From: Phytopseudomonas flavescens
GTDB lineage: Bacteria > Pseudomonadota > Gammaproteobacteria > Pseudomonadales > Pseudomonadaceae
NCBI RefSeq assembly: GCF_900100535.1
Contig: NZ_FNDG01000013.1
Location: forward strand, 107,170-171,169
Reading direction: 5' to 3'
Length of the DNA stretch: 64,000 nt
Shown here: positions 47,487-56,237 of the stretch, piece by piece
Layout of the letters: every line of letters starts with the position of its first letter
Position numbering within the stretch: position 1 is the first letter of the stretch
Translations under genes and position numbers: made by a program
The notes under the pieces: generated by a model
Told to the model about the DNA's origin: nothing
Seen by the model: the letters and a program-made list of their open reading frames with translations, nothing else
Database searches by the model: none

Positions 47487-47759
47487 TTAGTTGACGGCGT
47501 CTTTCAGTGCCTTACCCGCTTTGAAACCTGGGATCTTGGCAGCAGCAATGCTGATCGGCTTGCCAGTCTGCGGGTTGCGGCCAGTGCGAGCTGCGCGCTC
47601 CTTGACTGCGAAAGTACCGAAGCCAACCAGTACCACGGAGTCACCAGCCTTCAGAGCGCCAGTGACGGATTCAATCACTGCGTCCAGCGCACGGCCAGCA
47701 ACAGCTTTCGGGATATCAGCAGATGCGGCGATGGCATCGATCAGTTCCGACTTGTTCAC
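47487..47759 (-). CDS. hupB: DNA-binding protein HU-beta
   Basis: This nucleoid protein of 90 residues begins at a GTG (47757-47759), giving MNKSELIDAIAASADIPK, with an AAGGGGA site seven bases upstream. Longer in-frame starts would add residues no HU protein has. The DNA-binding arm segment (GFGTFAVKERAARTGRNPQT) and the GKPISIAAAKIPGFKAGKAL C-terminus are intact. It lies between lon and ppiD, as in other pseudomonads, and has its own strong promoter. Confidence 0.96.
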   Translation of the reverse strand: MNKSELIDAIAASADIPKAVAGRALDAVIESVTGALKAGDSVVLVGFGTFAVKERAARTGRNPQTGKPISIAAAKIPGFKAGKALKDAVN

Positions 47760-47853
47760 TCTAAGTCCCCTTAATTTCGGTTGAGTTTGTTTCTTGATTT
47801 TAATGGAAGCGAATCGGGTGCTGGATGGCTCTGCCGACACGATAAGAGCCGCT

Positions 47854-47882
47854 TTATAACAAGGGCTCTAAAATTGTGTCAA
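47854..47882 (-). promoter_or_regulatory. Sigma70 promoter of hupB
   Basis: On the minus strand a perfect TTGACA (47877-47882) is followed after 17 bases by TTATAA (47854-47859). It lies in the lon-hupB gap, giving a 5' leader of about 88 bases. Confidence 0.85.
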
Positions 47883-47895
47883 GGAAGCCGACCGG

Positions 47896-50292
47896 CTAAT
47901 GCGTGCTGATTCGCTCCTTGGAATCAGACTCGCGCTTTTCATCCTTTGCAACCAACTCCGGAGCCGCGTCTGGCAAGGGCTCCGGGGCGTATTGCAGCGC
48001 AATTTGCAGGACCTCGTCAATCCATTTAACCGGTTTAATCTGCAGGTCCTGCTTGATGTTCTCCGGAATTTCCTTGAGATCGCGAACATTTTCCTGGGGA
48101 ATGATCACGGTTTTGATTCCACCCCGGTGCGCCGCAAGCAGTTTTTCTTTCAGCCCACCGATCGCCAGAACCTGTCCGCGGAGGGTGATTTCCCCGGTCA
48201 TGGCGACGTCGGCACGCACCGGAATCTGCGTCAGCGCCGACACCAGCGCAGTACACATCCCTACCCCCGCACTGGGCCCATCCTTCGGCGTGGCGCCTTC
48301 GGGCATGTGAATGTGGATGTCGCGTTTTTCGTAGAAATCCGGCGCCACACCCAGGCTCTGAGCACGGCTGCGTACCACGGTTTGCGCGGCCGTGATCGAT
48401 TCGAGCATCACATCGCCGAGCGAGCCGGTCTTGATCAGGCTGCCCTTGCCGGGCACCACTGCCGCCTCGATCGTAAGCAGTTCGCCGCCCACCTGAGTCC
48501 ATGCCAGACCGGTCACCTGACCGATCTGATCCTGCTGCTCGGCGAGCCCGTAGCGGTGCTTGCGCACGCCCAGGAAGTCCTCGAGCGAGTCGGCCGTGAC
48601 CAGCACATGGAAGCGTTTTTCCTTGGCGTGTTTCTTCACGGCGCGCCTGCACACCTTGGCGATCTGCCGCTCCAGGCTTCGCACGCCTGCTTCGCGCGTG
48701 TAGTAGCGAATGATGTCGCGGATCGCCTCATCCTCGAACTCCAACTCGCTTTTCTTCAGGCCGTTGGCCTGAATCTGCTTGGGCGCGAGGTACTTGACCG
48801 CGATATTGACCTTCTCGTCCTCGGTGTAGCCTGGCAGACGAATCACCTCCATGCGATCCAGCAAGGCGGCCGGAATGTTCATGGAGTTGGCGGTACACAG
48901 GAACATCACGTCGGAAAGGTCGTAATCGACTTCCAGGTAATGATCGTTGAAGTTGTGGTTCTGCTCGGGATCGAGCACTTCGAGCAGTGCCGAGGCGGGA
49001 TCGCCACGCATGTCCTGCCCCATTTTGTCGATTTCGTCGAGCAGGAACAGCGGATTGCGCACGCCGACCTTGGTCATCTTCTGAATCAGTCGGCCGGGCA
49101 TCGAACCGATGTAGGTCCGTCGATGCCCGCGAATTTCGGCTTCGTCACGCACCCCCCCCAAGGCCATGCGCACGAACTTGCGGTTGGTGGCGCTGGCGAT
49201 GGACTCGGCCAGAGAGGTCTTGCCCACGCCAGGCGGGCCTACGAGGCAGAGAACCGGGCCCTTGAGCTTCTTCACGCGCTTCTGCACCGCAAGGTACTCG
49301 AGAATGCGCTCTTTGACCTCTTCGAGGCCGTAGTGGTCAGCATCGAGAATGTTTTCGGCACGGGTCAGGTCCAGGCGCACCTTGCTCTGCGCCTTCCACG
49401 GCACGTTCACCAGCCAGTCGATGTAGGAACGCACCACCGTGGCCTCGGCCGACATCGGCGACATCTGCTTGAGCTTGTTCAACTCGGCCTGGGCCTTGCC
49501 GTAGGCTTCCTTGGTCAAGCCGGCGTTATCGATACGGCGCTTGAGTTCGTCGAGCTCGTTGTGCCCTTCCTCGTTGTCGCCCAGCTCCTTCTGGATAGCC
49601 TTCATCTGCTCATTCAGGTAGTACTCGCGCTGGCTGCGTTCCATCTGCTTCTTCACGCGACCACGGATGCGTTTCTCGACCTGCAGCAGGTCGATTTCGG
49701 CATCCAGCAGGGCCAGTACGTGTTCGACGCGGGTCGGCAGATCGATGATCTCAAGGATTTCCTGCTTCTGTTCGATCTTCAGCACCATGTGGGCTGCCAT
49801 GGTATCGACCAGGCGGCTCGGCTCGTCGATGCTGTTGAGCGACGACAGCACTTCGGCAGGCACTTTCTTGCCCAGCTGTACATATTGTTCGAACTGGCTG
49901 AGCAAGCTGCGGGTGAACACCTCGGCCTCACGCTCCGGCGCGTCGATTTCGTCGAGCAGTTGGATCTCTGCACGGCTGTGGCCGTCGGCCTCGATGAACT
50001 GTTCGATTTCACCACGCTGCTCGCCCTCGACCAGCACCTTGACGGTGCCATCGGGCAGCTTGAGCAACTGCAGCACGGTCGCGACGGTACCGACCCGGTA
50101 GAGCCCTTCTTCACTCGGTTCATCGTCAGCGGGATTTTTCTGGGCCAGCAGCAGGATCTGCTTTTCCCCGTTCATCGCCGCTTCGAGTGCTTCGATGGAT
50201 TTCTCGCGCCCCACGAAAAGCGGGATGACCATGTGCGGATAGACCACGACATCGCGTAAAGGCAGGAGAGGCAATTCGATGGTTGTCTTCAT
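47896..50292 (-). CDS. lon: ATP-dependent protease Lon
   Basis: This AAA+ protease of 798 residues degrades misfolded and regulatory proteins in the cytoplasm. The N-terminal substrate domain starts LPLLPLRDVVVYPHMVIPL. Walker A is GPPGVGKTSLAES and Walker B LFLLDEIDKMG. The Ser-Lys protease dyad lies in PKDGPSAGVGM and the IGGLKEKLLAAHRGG segment. It lies between clpX and hupB in the conserved clpP-clpX-lon-hupB order, and a heat-shock-type promoter precedes it. Confidence 0.97.
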   Translation of the reverse strand: MKTTIELPLLPLRDVVVYPHMVIPLFVGREKSIEALEAAMNGEKQILLLAQKNPADDEPSEEGLYRVGTVATVLQLLKLPDGTVKVLVEGEQRGEIEQFIEADGHSRAEIQLLDEIDAPEREAEVFTRSLLSQFEQYVQLGKKVPAEVLSSLNSIDEPSRLVDTMAAHMVLKIEQKQEILEIIDLPTRVEHVLALLDAEIDLLQVEKRIRGRVKKQMERSQREYYLNEQMKAIQKELGDNEEGHNELDELKRRIDNAGLTKEAYGKAQAELNKLKQMSPMSAEATVVRSYIDWLVNVPWKAQSKVRLDLTRAENILDADHYGLEEVKERILEYLAVQKRVKKLKGPVLCLVGPPGVGKTSLAESIASATNRKFVRMALGGVRDEAEIRGHRRTYIGSMPGRLIQKMTKVGVRNPLFLLDEIDKMGQDMRGDPASALLEVLDPEQNHNFNDHYLEVDYDLSDVMFLCTANSMNIPAALLDRMEVIRLPGYTEDEKVNIAVKYLAPKQIQANGLKKSELEFEDEAIRDIIRYYTREAGVRSLERQIAKVCRRAVKKHAKEKRFHVLVTADSLEDFLGVRKHRYGLAEQQDQIGQVTGLAWTQVGGELLTIEAAVVPGKGSLIKTGSLGDVMLESITAAQTVVRSRAQSLGVAPDFYEKRDIHIHMPEGATPKDGPSAGVGMCTALVSALTQIPVRADVAMTGEITLRGQVLAIGGLKEKLLAAHRGGIKTVIIPQENVRDLKEIPENIKQDLQIKPVKWIDEVLQIALQYAPEPLPDAAPELVAKDEKRESDSKERISTH

Positions 50293-50349
50293 GATTTTGG
50301 CTCTACAGCGGCCTTGCGGCCGTAAACGGTGGGATTACCCTTGGCCCTA

Positions 50350-50378
50350 AGATGGGGGTAGCCCCGGGAAAAAACAAG
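50350..50378 (-). promoter_or_regulatory. Heat-shock (sigma32) type promoter of lon
   Basis: On the minus strand CTTGTTT (50372-50378) is followed after 14 bases by CCCCATCT (50350-50357). The -10 element is a full match to the sigma32 form CCCCATNT. The lon start is 58 bases downstream. Confidence 0.8.
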
Positions 50379-50398
50379 CACTGCTGTCGGCAAAAGCA

Positions 50399-50418
50399 AA
50401 GGGGCCCGCAGGCCCCTT
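50399..50418 (-). terminator. Intrinsic terminator of clpX (minus strand)
   Basis: An eight-base-pair stem (AAGGGGCC / GGCCCCTT) with a four-base loop lies 23 bases beyond the clpX stop. It is followed on the minus strand by TGCTTTTG. Confidence 0.75.
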
Positions 50419-50441
50419 GCTTTCAACATATGACAAACGCT

Positions 50442-51722
50442 TCAAGCGTCTGGCGCCGCCTTGGCTGGCGGCTCGCTGTTTTCGTAGATCAGCAGCGGTT
50501 TGGAACTGCCATCGATGACACTCTCATCGATGACCACCTTGCTGACGTCCGATTGCGATGGAATGTCATACATGGTGTCGAGCAGCACGCCTTCGAGGAT
50601 CGAACGCAGGCCGCGGGCGCCGGTCTTGCGCTCCAGCGCCTTGAGGGCCACCGCCTTGAGTGCATCGGGACGGAATTCAAGATCCACCCCTTCCATCTCG
50701 AACAGCTTGCCGTACTGCTTGGTCAGTGCATTCTTGGGCTCGGTGAGGATCTGCACCAGGGCAGCCTCGTCGAGCTCTTCCAGCGTCGCGATGACCGGCA
50801 AACGGCCAACGAACTCGGGAATCAGACCGAACTTGACCAGGTCGTCCGGCTCGATCTCACGCAGCGACTCACCGATCTTCTTCTCTACGTCCTTGGTACG
50901 CACTTCGGCGCTGAAGCCGATGCCGCCCTTGGTGGAGCGCCCCTGGATCACCTTCTCGATGCCGGCGAAAGCGCCACCGCAGATGAACAGGATGTTGCGT
51001 GTGTCGACCTGCAGGAACTCCTGTTGAGGATGCTTGCGGCCACCCTGGGGCGGAACGGAGGCAACCGTGCCTTCGATCAGTTTGAGCAGCGCCTGCTGCA
51101 CCCCCTCCCCCGACACGTCACGAGTGATGGACGGGTTGTCGGACTTGCGGGAAATCTTGTCGATTTCATCGATGTAGACGATACCCATCTGGGCCTTCTC
51201 GACATCGTAATCGCACTTCTGCAGCAGCTTCTGAATGATGTTCTCGACATCCTCACCCACATAGCCAGCCTCGGTAAGGGTGGTCGCATCGGCAATGGTG
51301 AAGGGAACGTTCAACAAGCGCGCCAGCGTCTCCGCCAGCAGCGTCTTGCCCGAACCGGTAGGGCCGAGGAGCAGGATATTGCTCTTGCCGAGCTCGACGT
51401 CATCCTTCTTCTCGCGCTGGTTGAGGCGCTTGTAATGGTTGTAGACCGCGACCGCCAGGATCTTCTTGGCACGCTCCTGACCGATCACGTACTGATCGAG
51501 GATCGCGCTGATCTCCTTGGGAGCCGGCAGCTTGTGCGCGCTGCTCTCGGCCTGTGCCTCTTGCACCTCCTCACGGATGATGTCGTTGCACAGGTCGACG
51601 CACTCGTCGCAGATAAAAACCGAGGGGCCAGCAATCAATTTGCGTACTTCATGCTGGCTTTTGCCGCAGAAGGAGCAATAAAGCAGCTTGCCGTTGTCCT
51701 CGCCGTTGCGGGTGTCAGTCAT
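50442..51722 (-). CDS. clpX: ATP-dependent unfoldase ClpX
   Basis: This AAA+ unfoldase of 426 residues delivers tagged proteins to ClpP. The N-terminal zinc domain has CSFCGKS and CDECVDLC. Walker A is GPTGSGKTLLAET, Walker B VYIDEIDKI, and the ClpP-contacting IGF-type loop lies near residue 270 (GGIGFSAEV). The start at 51722 gives MTDTRNGEDNGKLLYC; an upstream ATG adds 15 non-family residues. It follows clpP on the minus strand with a gap of about 110 bases. Confidence 0.97.
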   Translation of the reverse strand: MTDTRNGEDNGKLLYCSFCGKSQHEVRKLIAGPSVFICDECVDLCNDIIREEVQEAQAESSAHKLPAPKEISAILDQYVIGQERAKKILAVAVYNHYKRLNQREKKDDVELGKSNILLLGPTGSGKTLLAETLARLLNVPFTIADATTLTEAGYVGEDVENIIQKLLQKCDYDVEKAQMGIVYIDEIDKISRKSDNPSITRDVSGEGVQQALLKLIEGTVASVPPQGGRKHPQQEFLQVDTRNILFICGGAFAGIEKVIQGRSTKGGIGFSAEVRTKDVEKKIGESLREIEPDDLVKFGLIPEFVGRLPVIATLEELDEAALVQILTEPKNALTKQYGKLFEMEGVDLEFRPDALKAVALKALERKTGARGLRSILEGVLLDTMYDIPSQSDVSKVVIDESVIDGSSKPLLIYENSEPPAKAAPDA

Positions 51723-51832
51723 TCGATCAATCCAATACCGTAGGCTTAAAACACAAGATGGAGCCAAACCGGGGCATTTTCAAGCCCGACGTGCAGCTGA
51801 ACCGGCTATCGCCGGCCAGCATGCCTCGCTCT

Positions 51833-52474
51833 TCAGCCGATTTGCTCACGACGGCTGTGTACCTTGTCGATCAGCCCGTAGTTGACCGCCTCTTCACCGC
51901 TCATGAAGCGGTCACGGTCGGTATCACGGGCGATCACTTCGATAGGCTGGCCGGTGTGATTGGCCAGAACCTGGTTCAGGCGCTCACGAATGAAGAGGAT
52001 TTCCTTGGCGTGGATCTCGATATCCGAGGCCTGGCCCTGGAAACCGCCCAGCGGCTGGTGAATCATCATACGCGAATGCGGCAGGCAGTAACGCTTGCCC
52101 GCGGCGCCGCCAGCCAGCAACAGGGCACCCATGCTGCAGGCTTGGCCGATGCAAGTGGTCGACACGTCAGGCTTGATGAACTGCATGGTGTCGTAGATCG
52201 ACATACCGGCAGTCACCGAACCGCCCGGCGAGTTGATGTACAGGTGAATGTCCTTGTCCGGGTTTTCGGCCTCGAGGAACAGCAGCTGCGCGGCAACCAG
52301 GTTGGCCATGTAGTCTTCGACCGGCCCGATCAGGAAGATCACCCGCTCCTTGAGCAGGCGCGAATAGATGTCGTAGGCGCGCTCGCCACGAGCGGATTGC
52401 TCGACGACCATGGGAACCAGACCACCCGCGGCCTGGATATCGGACATTTGCTGCATGAAAGGATTGTGCGACAT
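51833..52474 (-). CDS. clpP: ATP-dependent protease proteolytic subunit ClpP
   Basis: This serine protease of 213 residues forms the barrel that receives substrates from ClpX. The catalytic triad is Ser114 (GQACSMGALLL), His139 (RMMIHQPLGG) and Asp188 (RDTDRDRFMS). The start at 52474 gives MSHNPFMQQMSDIQAAGG, matching the family length. An in-frame start 45 bases upstream would add residues not found in ClpP. Confidence 0.97.
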   Translation of the reverse strand: MSHNPFMQQMSDIQAAGGLVPMVVEQSARGERAYDIYSRLLKERVIFLIGPVEDYMANLVAAQLLFLEAENPDKDIHLYINSPGGSVTAGMSIYDTMQFIKPDVSTTCIGQACSMGALLLAGGAAGKRYCLPHSRMMIHQPLGGFQGQASDIEIHAKEILFIRERLNQVLANHTGQPIEVIARDTDRDRFMSGEEAVNYGLIDKVHSRREQIG

Positions 52475-52517
52475 TTCCAGCACTTGCTCCCTAATAAAAG
52501 TGATGTCTCGAATACGC

Positions 52518-52543
52518 ATAAGCCAGCACTGAGGCTGGCTTAT
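52518..52543 (-). terminator. Hairpin between tig and clpP
   Basis: A perfect ten-base-pair inverted repeat (ATAAGCCAGC / GCTGGCTTAT) with a six-base loop lies just past the tig stop codon. It lacks a T tract, so it is a weak terminator or an mRNA-stabilising stem at the tig 3' end. Confidence 0.55.
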
Positions 52544-52568
52544 GGCTTTCTCGAACGAGGCGAAGAGA

Positions 52569-53879
52569 TCAGGCGGCTTGTGGAGCTTCTGCCGGCTTGA
52601 CTGCTTCTTCGTAAGAGACCGATTTGTCAGTCACATTGGCCTTCTGCAAAACAGTATCTACAACTTGCTCTTCCAGTACAACCGAGCGCACTTCGTTCAG
52701 TTGCTGGTCGTTCTTGTAGTACCACGCCACGACCTGCTCTGGCTCCTGGTAGGCCGAGGCCATTTCCTGGATCAGCTCGCGAACACGGGCGTCATCCGGC
52801 TTCAGCTCGAACTGCTTGACCACTTCGGCAACGATCAGGCCGAGGGAAACACGGCGCTTGGCCTGCTCTTCGAACAGTTCGGCCGGCAGTTGGTCAGGCT
52901 TGATGTTGCCACCGAACTGCTGGACGGCCTGCACGCGCAGGGTGCTCACCTCATTGGCAATCAGTGCCTTCGGCACATCGACCGGGTTGGCGGCCAGCAG
53001 GCCTTCCATCACCTGGTTCTTGATCTTGGACTTGATGGCCTGACGCAACTCGCGTTCCATGTTCTTGCGAACCTCGGCACGGAAACCTTCAAGGCCGCCG
53101 TCCTTGATGCCGAACAGGGCGAAGAACTCATCGTTCAGCTCTGGCAGTTGCGGGGCGGAGACGCTGTTCACCTTGACGGTGAATTCGGCGGTCTTGCCAG
53201 CCAGGTCGAGGTTCTGGTAGTCCTCGGGGAAGGTCGGGTTGATGACCCGCTCTTCACCAGCCTTGACACCGACCAGGGCGTCTTCGAAGCCCGGGATCAT
53301 GCGGCCGGAGCCCAGTACCAGCTGAGTGCCGGTGGCGGAACCACCAGCGAAAGCTTCGCCGTCGATCTTGCCGACGAAGTCGATGTTCAACTGGTCGTCT
53401 TTCTCGGCCGCGCGTTCGACGGCTTCGAAACGGGTATTCTGCTTGCGCAGGATGTCCAGCATGTTGTCCACGTCGGCATCACCGACCTCTGCCTGCAGAC
53501 GCTCGATGGCAATCTTCTCCAGACCGCCGATTTCCAACTGCGGATACACTTCGAAGGTCGCGACGTATTGCAGATCCTGGCCTTTCTCGAACGCTTTGGG
53601 CTCGACGGAAGGAGCGCCAACCGGATTGAGCTTCTGCTCGACCACCGCCTCATAGAAGGAAGACTGGATCAGCTCGCCCAGGGCTTCCTGGCGGGCAGAT
53701 TCTTCGTAGCGCTGACGGATGACGCTCATCGGCACCTTGCCAGGACGGAAACCCGGAACCTTGGCACGGCGAGCAGTCTGCTGCAGACGCTTGCTGACTT
53801 CGATCTCGATGCGCTCGGCTGGCACGCCGACAGTGATACGACGCTCGAGAGCGGAAGTGCTTTCAACAGAAACTTGCAT
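52569..53879 (-). CDS. tig: Trigger factor
   Basis: This ribosome-associated chaperone of 436 residues binds nascent chains. The ribosome-docking loop is near residue 45 (VPGFRPGKVP). The FKBP-like prolyl isomerase domain is around residues 150-240 and the helical C-terminal domain follows. The start at 53879 gives MQVSVESTSALERRI. It heads the tig-clpP-clpX-lon-hupB-ppiD block on the minus strand. Upstream, where P. aeruginosa has tRNA genes as I recall, this chromosome switches to a urate gene cluster. Confidence 0.96.
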   Translation of the reverse strand: MQVSVESTSALERRITVGVPAERIEIEVSKRLQQTARRAKVPGFRPGKVPMSVIRQRYEESARQEALGELIQSSFYEAVVEQKLNPVGAPSVEPKAFEKGQDLQYVATFEVYPQLEIGGLEKIAIERLQAEVGDADVDNMLDILRKQNTRFEAVERAAEKDDQLNIDFVGKIDGEAFAGGSATGTQLVLGSGRMIPGFEDALVGVKAGEERVINPTFPEDYQNLDLAGKTAEFTVKVNSVSAPQLPELNDEFFALFGIKDGGLEGFRAEVRKNMERELRQAIKSKIKNQVMEGLLAANPVDVPKALIANEVSTLRVQAVQQFGGNIKPDQLPAELFEEQAKRRVSLGLIVAEVVKQFELKPDDARVRELIQEMASAYQEPEQVVAWYYKNDQQLNEVRSVVLEEQVVDTVLQKANVTDKSVSYEEAVKPAEAPQAA

Positions 53880-54126
53880 GGATATTCCTCGTTGCACAGA
53901 CGTTAGCCGGCTTTCCGACCTGAGAATCAAGGGCATGCATTCTAGTGGGTCGAAGTGAAGAAGTCACCCTGCTGGAAAAGTGAATGTGAGGATGCGCCCG
54001 CGTCCTCAAGCCAGAGGCCATGGCGCTTTCCTCGGCGCACCGCCAGTCCGCCCTTATGGGGCGACCCGCAGGCAGACCCGCGAAGCCGCAAACTTGCCCT
54101 GCCAGCGCCCCTGGAAGGGCCGAGAG

Positions 54127-54642
54127 TTAAAGCGCGCGCAACCGAAACAGGGCGATCCTGCCTATTTCGTCAAGCGCCGTGGCAAGCTCCTGTTCCTGGG
54201 TATTGTGCAGCCGCTCCTCGAACGCGGCCAGTATCTGCTGTCGATCACTGCCCTTGACGGCCTTGACGAAGGGGAAACCGAAGCGTTCCCGATACTGCGC
54301 ATTGAGGGTGTTAAAGCGCTCGAACTCCTCGATGCTGCATGCCTGGATGCCCGCCCCGGCCTGCTCGGCGGTCGATGCAGCGGTCAATTCGCCGCGCACC
54401 GCCGCTTTGCCGGCCAGGTCCGGGTGCAGATTGATCAACCGGAGTTGCTCCGCGGTGTCCGCCGAGAGCAGGATGCGCTGCATCACTCCGTGCAGCAGGT
54501 CGACATCATCGAGCTCCATGGGCTGTGCGGCATCGAAAGCACATTCGGCGATCCAGGGTGAATGCTCGTAGATATCGCCAAAGGTGCAGATGAACTGCTC
54601 GCGGCCAAGCGCGGAAGGTCTAATGCTCTTGAAACGGCTCAC
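54127..54642 (-). CDS. uraD: OHCU decarboxylase UraD
   Basis: This protein of 171 residues decarboxylates 2-oxo-4-hydroxy-4-carboxy-5-ureidoimidazoline to allantoin, the last step of urate oxidation. The catalytic His lies in NLHPDLAGKAA, and DIYEHSPWIAE and RERFGFPFVKAVKG are family signatures. The start is GTG at 54642, with GGAGG seven to eight bases upstream, and it overlaps nothing downstream. It starts only two bases from the stop of puuE, so the two are an operon. Confidence 0.94.
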   Translation of the reverse strand: MSRFKSIRPSALGREQFICTFGDIYEHSPWIAECAFDAAQPMELDDVDLLHGVMQRILLSADTAEQLRLINLHPDLAGKAAVRGELTAASTAEQAGAGIQACSIEEFERFNTLNAQYRERFGFPFVKAVKGSDRQQILAAFEERLHNTQEQELATALDEIGRIALFRLRAL

Positions 54643-54644
54643 TA

Positions 54645-55568
54645 TCAGGCCTCCGGGCAAGGGTGCGTGGCGTGCCAGTGGCGCGCAATATCGACGCGGC
54701 GGGCAAACCATACCCGGTCGTGGCCTTTGACGTAGGCAATGAAGCGCCGTAGCGAGGCCATCCGGGCAGGACGCCCCAACAGGCGGCAATGCATGCCGAT
54801 CGACAGCATCTTTGGCGAACCGCTGACGCCCTCGGCGTAGAGTTCGTCGAACGCGTCCTTCAGATAAAGGTAGAAGTCCTCGCCCGTGTTGAACCCCTGC
54901 ACCTGAGTAAAGCGCATGTCATTGGTATCCAGCGTGTAGGGGATGACCAGATGCGGACTGCCCGTGGGCGTGGCCTTTTCCCAGTAGGGAAGGTCATCGT
55001 CATAGGTGTCCGAGTCATAGAGAAAGCCACCCTCCTCCATGATCAGGCGCCGTGTGTTCGGCCCGGTGCGGCCCGTGTACCACCCCAGCGGCCTTTCGCC
55101 GGCAATCTCGGTAAGAATGTGGATGGCTTGCTGCAAGTGCGCCCGCTCCTCGGCCTCGGGCAGATCCTGGTAGTTGATCCAGCGAAGCCCGTGACTGCAG
55201 ATTTCGTGGCCATCGGCAACCATGCTGCGGATCACCTCGGGGTGGCGTTGCGCCGCCATTGCGACAGCGAAGATGGTCAGCGGGATCTGCTGCTCACGAA
55301 ATAACCGCAGCAAGCGCCAGACGCCCGCCCGGCTGCCGTATTCGTACAATGACTCCATGCACAGGTTGCGGGCATCGGATAACGGCTGCGCAGCAACCAT
55401 TTCGGAAAGGAAGGCCTCGGACTCTCGATCGCCATGCAGGATGCAGCGCTCCCCGCCCTCTTCGTAATTGAGGACGAAAGACAAGGCGATGCGGGCATCG
55501 CCAGGCCACTGTGGATCAGGTGGCACGGCACCATAGCCGATAAGGTCGCGGGGGTATTCAAGCGGCAT
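54645..55568 (-). CDS. puuE: Allantoinase PuuE
   Basis: This polysaccharide-deacetylase-fold allantoinase of 307 residues opens the ring of allantoin to allantoate without a metal-dependent amidohydrolase fold. The NodB-like domain includes IPLTIFAVAMAAQRHP, GHEICSHGLRWI and GWYTGRTGPNTRR. It is first of the puuE-uraD operon and divergent from uraH. Urate pathway clusters in Pseudomonas usually carry this gene. Confidence 0.93.
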   Translation of the reverse strand: MPLEYPRDLIGYGAVPPDPQWPGDARIALSFVLNYEEGGERCILHGDRESEAFLSEMVAAQPLSDARNLCMESLYEYGSRAGVWRLLRLFREQQIPLTIFAVAMAAQRHPEVIRSMVADGHEICSHGLRWINYQDLPEAEERAHLQQAIHILTEIAGERPLGWYTGRTGPNTRRLIMEEGGFLYDSDTYDDDLPYWEKATPTGSPHLVIPYTLDTNDMRFTQVQGFNTGEDFYLYLKDAFDELYAEGVSGSPKMLSIGMHCRLLGRPARMASLRRFIAYVKGHDRVWFARRVDIARHWHATHPCPEA

Positions 55569-55631
55569 GTTGCGGATCCTCAGTTATCCAACGAGGTGGG
55601 TCGAGCCATCAAGGGGCACTGGCAAGAGTCT

Positions 55632-55671
55632 TGCAAAAAACATGCCCACATGGTCAGTTTTTACCTGACCA
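55632..55671. promoter_or_regulatory. Regulatory motif between puuE and uraH
   Basis: TGCAAAAAA (55632-55640) is followed by TGCCCACATGGTCA, a near-palindrome of TGACCA-N2-TGGTCA form, and by a second TGGTCAG-N7-CTGACCA dyad ending at 55671. The word and near-palindrome recur together in front of hpxO. Confidence 0.55.
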
Positions 55672-55726
55672 GAATGCAGCACAGCCATGACAGAGCGACA
55701 CGACCTATCTATATGAGGAGATTTTC

Positions 55727-56080
55727 ATGGGCCATTTGAGCACCCACGTACTGGACGCCACCCATGGCTGTCCGGGGCGCGGTATCGAAGTACGTGTCTA
55801 CCGGGTAGAAGGCGAGGCGCTGCATCAGCTCACCAGCGCCAAGACCAACGACGATGGCAGGTGCGCAGGCCCGCTACTGGAGGGCGAGGCATTCCGGGCG
55901 GGGGTCTATCAATTGCATTTCGCGATCGGGGATTATTATCGCTCGCGCGGCCTGTGCCTGCCCGCGCCGGCTTTCCTGGATGTGGCGGTTCTGCGTTTTG
56001 GTGTCGCCGACGGGGGGCAGAACTATCATGTTCCCCTTCTGGTTTCACCCTATAGTTATTCCACTTATCGGGGCAGTTGA
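55727..56080 (+). CDS. uraH: 5-Hydroxyisourate hydrolase UraH
   Basis: This transthyretin-like protein of 117 residues hydrolyses 5-hydroxyisourate, the product of HpxO, to OHCU. The N-terminal LSTHVLDATHGCPG, with catalytic His7, and the C-terminal YRGS signature are intact. A GAGGAG-type site precedes the ATG. It is divergent from puuE. No signal peptide is present. Confidence 0.95.
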   Translation: MGHLSTHVLDATHGCPGRGIEVRVYRVEGEALHQLTSAKTNDDGRCAGPLLEGEAFRAGVYQLHFAIGDYYRSRGLCLPAPAFLDVAVLRFGVADGGQNYHVPLLVSPYSYSTYRGS

Positions 56081-56193
56081 AGCGCCCCTGTTCAATGCCA
56101 GCCAGAGAAATATTGCACCGTATTGACGCATCGCTTGCCGCGTCCTCACATGGCCGGCTTCAGCTTCGCCGGCCGCCGTGGGTGGCCACAACG

Positions 56194-56218
56194 AAAAACG
56201 CCCGATCAGGGATCGGGC
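56194..56218 (-). terminator. Intrinsic terminator (minus strand) of the oxygenase remnant
   Basis: An eight-base-pair stem (GCCCGATC / GATCGGGC) with an AGG loop is followed on the minus strand by GTTTTTC. It lies 20 bases past the stop of the 2OG-oxygenase remnant. Confidence 0.8.
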
Positions 56219-56237
56219 TTGATTTATCCAGCTTCGC

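Noticed and set aside
47899..50259. Frame of nearly 800 codons opposite lon
   Set aside because: It is the complementary-strand shadow of lon.
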